Positions 60,390-64,000 of a stretch of 64,000 nt of DNA are shown piece by piece. The DNA lies in NCBI GenBank assembly GCA_963817785.1, contig CAWFPL010000002.1, positions 620,001 through 684,000 of the forward strand. The letters run 5' to 3'. Numbering within the stretch: the stretch's first letter is position 1; every line of letters begins with the position of its first letter. A program made the translations under genes and the position numbers. Origin of the DNA: JAKALD01 sp963817785. Lineage in GTDB: Bacteria > Pseudomonadota > Gammaproteobacteria > Burkholderiales > SG8-39. A model generated the notes under the pieces. That model worked only from the letters and a program-made list of their open reading frames with translations. It had not been told where the DNA came from and did no database searches.

Positions 60390-61919
60390 TTGGCGAGAAC
60401 CCGCGGCGTGAAGCGCCCCGCGCCCGCGCGGGTGGAACGGCCCATGCCGGAACGGGGCCGCGAGGTCCGGATCATCGACACCACGCTGCGCGACGCGCAC
60501 CAGTGCCTGTGGGCGACGCGAATGACGACGGCGCACATGCTTCCGGTAGCCGAACGCATGGACCGCAGCGGGTTTGCGCAGATCGATCTGGCCGGCGCGA
60601 TCCAGTTCGACGTGTGCATTCGCTATCTGAAGGAGGATCCCTGGCAGCGGGTGCGGCTGATGCGCGAGCGCTGCCCGCGCACGCCGCTGCGCGCGCTGAT
60701 CCGCAGCCGCAACATCATGAGCTTCGACATCGTGCCCGACGACATCGTCGAGCTGTGGGTCGAGCGCCTGGTGGCGAACGGCTTCGGCGTGGTGGGCGCG
60801 TTCGACGGCCTGAACGACGTGGACAACATGCTCGCCAGCATCCGCGTCGCAAAGCGGCTCGGGGCGCGAACCTTCGGCGCGCTCGCCTACTCGCTCAGCC
60901 CGGTGCACACCGACGAGCTGTACGTGCAGACGGCAAAGGCGCTGATCGAGCGCGGCCGGGTCGACGCCATCATGATCAAGGACGCGGGCGGGCTGCTCAC
61001 CCCCGACCGGATCCGCACGATGGTGCCGGCGCTGCGCGCGGTGGTCGGCGACACGCCGCTCGAGCTGCACAGCCACTGCCTGACCGGGCTCGCGCCGCTC
61101 GTCTACCTGGAGGGCGTGGACCTCGGGGTGGACGAGATCCACACCTCGATCGCGCCGCTCGCCAACGGCGCCGCGCAGCCCGCCACGCAGTCGATGGCGC
61201 GCGCCCTGCGGCACCGCGGCTACCGCGTCGCGGTGGACGACGGCCTGATCGACGAGGTGGGCGAGCACTTCCGGGGGATCGCCGAGCGCGAGGGCAAGCC
61301 GATCGGGGCGCCGCTCGAGTACGACCCGTTCCACTACGAGCATCAGATTCCGGGGGGCATGCTGAGCAACTTCCGCTCGCAGCTCGAGCATGCCGGGATC
61401 CTGCACAAGTTCGACGAGCTGCTCGAGGAGTGCGCGCGGGTGAGGCGCGAGCTGGGCTGGCCGATCATGATCACGCCCTTTGCGCAGCTGGTCGGCACCC
61501 AGGCGGTGCTCAACGTGGTGCGCGGGCAGAGATACGAGATCGTTCCCGACGAGGTCAAGAAATACGCCCTCGGCTACTACGGAAGGCTGCTCGCGCGGAT
61601 CGATCCCCAGGTGCTCGACCGCATCGTCGAGAACGGCTCCAGGCGCATTGGTCTCGAGCCCGCGCCGCCTGCCCCGGCCGTCGCCGAGCTGAGGCGCAAG
61701 TACCCGAACGCGAGCGACGACGAGCGGCTGCTGCGCTTCATGTTCGCGGGTCCCCAGGTGGATCAGATGATGGCGCACGACCCGGCCGCCGCCCCGGCTG
61801 CGGGGCGCAACCCGTTGGTGCATCTTCTGGAGGAGCTGGTGCGCCGGCCGAAGGTGAGCCGCATCTACGTCTCGAAGGGCGATCTGCAGCTCGAACTCGT
61901 GCGGGACGAGGCGCAATGA
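60390..61919 (+). CDS. Pyruvate-carboxylase-B/oxaloacetate-decarboxylase-alpha-like carboxyltransferase
   Basis: 509 residues from TTG 60390, 7 nt behind GAGG (ATG 60444 is the alternative). HMGL-like TIM barrel: metal Asp in DTTLRDAHQCLWATRM, carbamylated-Lys candidate in MIKDAGG, metal His pair in LHSHCLTG, and substrate Arg in CIRYLKEDPW. It then has the PYC/OADA domain (about 300-450). The usual C-terminal biotinyl domain is missing; the carrier is the gene before. The segment that reads GTSQP in pyruvate carboxylases is GAAQP here. The biotin carboxylase subunit is not in the window. Confidence 0.85.
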   Translation: MARTRGVKRPAPARVERPMPERGREVRIIDTTLRDAHQCLWATRMTTAHMLPVAERMDRSGFAQIDLAGAIQFDVCIRYLKEDPWQRVRLMRERCPRTPLRALIRSRNIMSFDIVPDDIVELWVERLVANGFGVVGAFDGLNDVDNMLASIRVAKRLGARTFGALAYSLSPVHTDELYVQTAKALIERGRVDAIMIKDAGGLLTPDRIRTMVPALRAVVGDTPLELHSHCLTGLAPLVYLEGVDLGVDEIHTSIAPLANGAAQPATQSMARALRHRGYRVAVDDGLIDEVGEHFRGIAEREGKPIGAPLEYDPFHYEHQIPGGMLSNFRSQLEHAGILHKFDELLEECARVRRELGWPIMITPFAQLVGTQAVLNVVRGQRYEIVPDEVKKYALGYYGRLLARIDPQVLDRIVENGSRRIGLEPAPPAPAVAELRRKYPNASDDERLLRFMFAGPQVDQMMAHDPAAAPAAGRNPLVHLLEELVRRPKVSRIYVSKGDLQLELVRDEAQ

Positions 61920-64000
61920 GCGGCGCTGCGCGCGCAACAACCGGGAGGCGCCACGCCGACTTCGCGCACCTGCTCAGGCCGAGGGGCATCGCCGTCGTCG
62001 GCGCCTCCGCGGACGCGGCGCGCATCGGCGGCCAGCCGATCCGCGCCCTGATCGAGTTCGGCTACGCCGGGCGCGTCTACCCCGTCAATCCGCGCTACCA
62101 GGAGATCCGGGGCCTGCCCTGCTACCCCGATCCGGCGTCGGTACCGCAGCCGTGCGACGTGGCCCTCATCGCCGTCGGCGCGAAGCTCGTCCCGCAGGCG
62201 CTGCGCGACTGCGGGCGCGCCGGGATCCCGTTCGCGATCGTGCTCAGCGCGGGATTCAAGGAAGTCGGCGAGAAGGGCCGCGCGCTGCAGGAGGAGCTCG
62301 AGGCCGCGATCCGCGAGAGCGGCGTGCGCGTCGTCGGACCGAACTGCCAGGGCCTGATGAGCCCCGCGCACGCGGTGTATTGCGGGTTCGGGGCCCCGTT
62401 TCAGTACGCACACGCGCAGCGCGGCAATGTGGCCCTCGTTACCCAGAGCGGCGGATTCGGCTACGCGGTCGTGAGCCTGGCGGAGGCGAGCGGCATCGGG
62501 TTCAGCTACGTGGTCTCGACCGGCAACGAGGCCGACGTCGACGCGGTTGCGCTGCTCGATTACCTGCTCGATCAGGACGACGTAGAGGCGCTCGCGGTCT
62601 ACCTGGAGGGCGTGCGCGACGGGCGCGCGTTGCGCCGGCTCGGGCGGCGCGCCCTGGACAAGGGCAAGCCGGTGCTCGTCTGGAAAGTCGGCAATTCGCA
62701 GATCGGGCGGCGCGCCGCCGCCTCGCACACCGCGAACCTGACCGCGCCCTACGAGCTGTACAAGGAGGCCTTCCGCGAGGGAGGCTTCATCGAGGTGCGC
62801 GACGTCGACGATCTGGTCGATGCGGTGAAGGCGTTCAGGGCGGGACGCCTGCCCGTGGGCGACGGCGTCGGCGTGGTATCGGTGTCCGGGGGTGCCGGCG
62901 TGCTGCTCGCCGACCGCTGCGAGGAGCACGGCCTCAAGCTGCCGGCGCTCGGAGAGGACACGCAGCGCCGGCTCGCGCAGCTCCTTCCGGAGTTCGCCTC
63001 GGCGGCCAACCCGGCCGACGTGACCGCGCAGGTGTTTAACGATTTCCCGATGTTCGGCCGGGTGTGCGAGGCGGTTCTGGACGATCCCGGCATCGCGCAG
63101 CTCGTCGTGGTGAGCGCCTCGATGCAGGGCGTCGAGGCCGAGCGCCTCGCGCTCGAGCTGACAGCGCTGGCCGAACGCTCGCCCAAGCCCATCCTGATGG
63201 TCTCGAGCGCCGCGCGCGAGCGCGCGGCCAGGGCTTTCGAGGTCTTCGAGGCCGCGCGCATTCCGTGCTATCCGACGCCGGGGCGCGCCGCGCTCGGCGC
63301 TTCCGCCCTTTGGCAGTTCGCCTCGAAGCTCGCCAAAGGCGCTGCCCGCCCGGACGGCACGCGCGGTGTCGCTCGAAAGGCGCTGTCATTTCCCGCGGAC
63401 CGCAAGACGCTTTCGGAGCACCAGTCGAAGCAGGTGCTCGAGGCTTACGGCATTCCGATCACGCGTGAGGTGCTGCTGGACTGGGCCGAGGTCGGCCGGA
63501 TGCAGAGCGCGCCCCTCCCGTTTCCTCTGGTGGCGAAGCTCGAGTCGCCGGATCTGCCGCACAAGACCGAGGCCGGGGCGGTGCGCGTGGGCCTGAAGGA
63601 TCTCGAAGAGCTCAAGCGCGCGGTGGCGCAAATGCGCGAGAACGCGGCGCGCTACCGGCCCGAGGCCCGCATCGAGGGTGTGCTCCTGCAGGAAATGGTG
63701 CGCGGCGTCGAGATCATTGCCGGGGGCCTGAACGATCCGTTCTTCGGGCCGGCCGTCGTGTTCGGCCTGGGCGGCGTGTTCGCCGAGGCGCTGCGCGACG
63801 TCAGCCTGCGCTTCGCTCCCTTCGGTCCCGAGATCGCCCGCGGGATGATCGGTGAAATCCGCGCCGCGCGGATCCTGCAGGGCTACCGGGGGCAGAAAGA
63901 GGCGGACATCGACGCGCTGGCGGACGTGCTCTCCAGGCTATCGCATCTGCTCGCGGATCACGGCGACGCCATCGCGGAAGTGGACATCAATCCGCTGTTC
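61916..64000 (+). CDS. Acetate--CoA ligase (ADP-forming)-type acyl-CoA synthetase, 3' end cut by window
   Basis: 695 codons are visible and the frame is open at the window end. CoA-binding domain (about 15-140, with GIAVVGASAD), succinyl-CoA-ligase-like domain (about 150-450, with TQSGGFGYAV and the phospho-His candidate in SHTANLT), then an ATP-grasp domain (from about 490) with the second His in SPDLPHKTEAGAV. Members convert acid, ATP and CoA to acyl-CoA, ADP and phosphate (or the reverse). ATG overlaps the carboxyltransferase stop (ATGA). Confidence 0.88.
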   Translation, partial: MSGAARATTGRRHADFAHLLRPRGIAVVGASADAARIGGQPIRALIEFGYAGRVYPVNPRYQEIRGLPCYPDPASVPQPCDVALIAVGAKLVPQALRDCGRAGIPFAIVLSAGFKEVGEKGRALQEELEAAIRESGVRVVGPNCQGLMSPAHAVYCGFGAPFQYAHAQRGNVALVTQSGGFGYAVVSLAEASGIGFSYVVSTGNEADVDAVALLDYLLDQDDVEALAVYLEGVRDGRALRRLGRRALDKGKPVLVWKVGNSQIGRRAAASHTANLTAPYELYKEAFREGGFIEVRDVDDLVDAVKAFRAGRLPVGDGVGVVSVSGGAGVLLADRCEEHGLKLPALGEDTQRRLAQLLPEFASAANPADVTAQVFNDFPMFGRVCEAVLDDPGIAQLVVVSASMQGVEAERLALELTALAERSPKPILMVSSAARERAARAFEVFEAARIPCYPTPGRAALGASALWQFASKLAKGAARPDGTRGVARKALSFPADRKTLSEHQSKQVLEAYGIPITREVLLDWAEVGRMQSAPLPFPLVAKLESPDLPHKTEAGAVRVGLKDLEELKRAVAQMRENAARYRPEARIEGVLLQEMVRGVEIIAGGLNDPFFGPAVVFGLGGVFAEALRDVSLRFAPFGPEIARGMIGEIRAARILQGYRGQKEADIDALADVLSRLSHLLADHGDAIAEVDINPLF

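Overview
This is a high-GC chromosomal segment from a betaproteobacterium. The evidence is the gene order tuf, tRNA-Trp, secE, nusG, rplK, rplA, rplJ, rplL, rpoB, rpoC, the MDQTNP variant of the RpoB rifampicin region, and the catabolic gene content (CoA-transferase, acyl-CoA dehydrogenases, many NitT/TauT-type ABC importers). I read it as Burkholderiales or Rhodocyclales-like; the genus cannot be fixed from the sequence alone.

Layout. (1) 1-13520: conserved translation/transcription block ending in an intrinsic terminator behind rpoC. (2) 13521-16883: mobile DNA. Two adjacent group IIC introns without a maturase gene sit just behind the rpoC terminator, followed by a perfect 17-bp hairpin and an intact IS1634-family element. 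The usual rpsL neighbour of rpoC is absent. (3) 16879-30758: mixed accessory metabolism: ACMSD-like amidohydrolase, BamE-like lipoprotein, class II aldolase, GNAT, ClC channel, TauE/SafE exporter, quinone oxidoreductase, SDR, alpha/beta hydrolase, enolase-superfamily enzyme, acyl-CoA ligase, class III CoA-transferase, a BtuF-like protein and an IclR regulator. (4) 31001-36394: a forward acyl-CoA oxidation cluster (SDR, two acyl-CoA dehydrogenases, NADP oxidoreductase) with a membrane protein and a GST.

(5) 36425-51290: a mirrored block bounded by two paralogous LacI regulators. The first faces a rightward operon of a two-permease NitT/TauT importer plus a HisD-family dehydrogenase, an SDR and a zinc alcohol dehydrogenase. 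The second faces a leftward operon of an SDR, a second paralogous importer and a YihU-like beta-hydroxyacid dehydrogenase. The HisD-family enzyme resembles sulfopropanediol dehydrogenase (HpsN), the YihU-like enzyme keeps the GRT loop of sulfolactaldehyde reductase, and the importers are of the taurine/sulfonate type. I therefore propose a C3-organosulfonate uptake and oxidation locus (inference). (6) 51344-54522: a 2-oxoacid dehydrogenase E1 alpha/beta pair with a lipoyl-domain-only protein, and an esterase.

(7) 54534-64000: a GntR/UTRA regulator faces a third NitT/TauT importer operon that continues with a gamma-glutamyltransferase-like enzyme, a separate biotin carrier protein, a pyruvate-carboxylase-B-like carboxyltransferase and an ADP-forming acyl-CoA ligase cut by the window end. 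This looks like an import, hydrolysis, carboxylation and CoA-activation route for an unknown substrate, and is the second candidate for an undescribed system.
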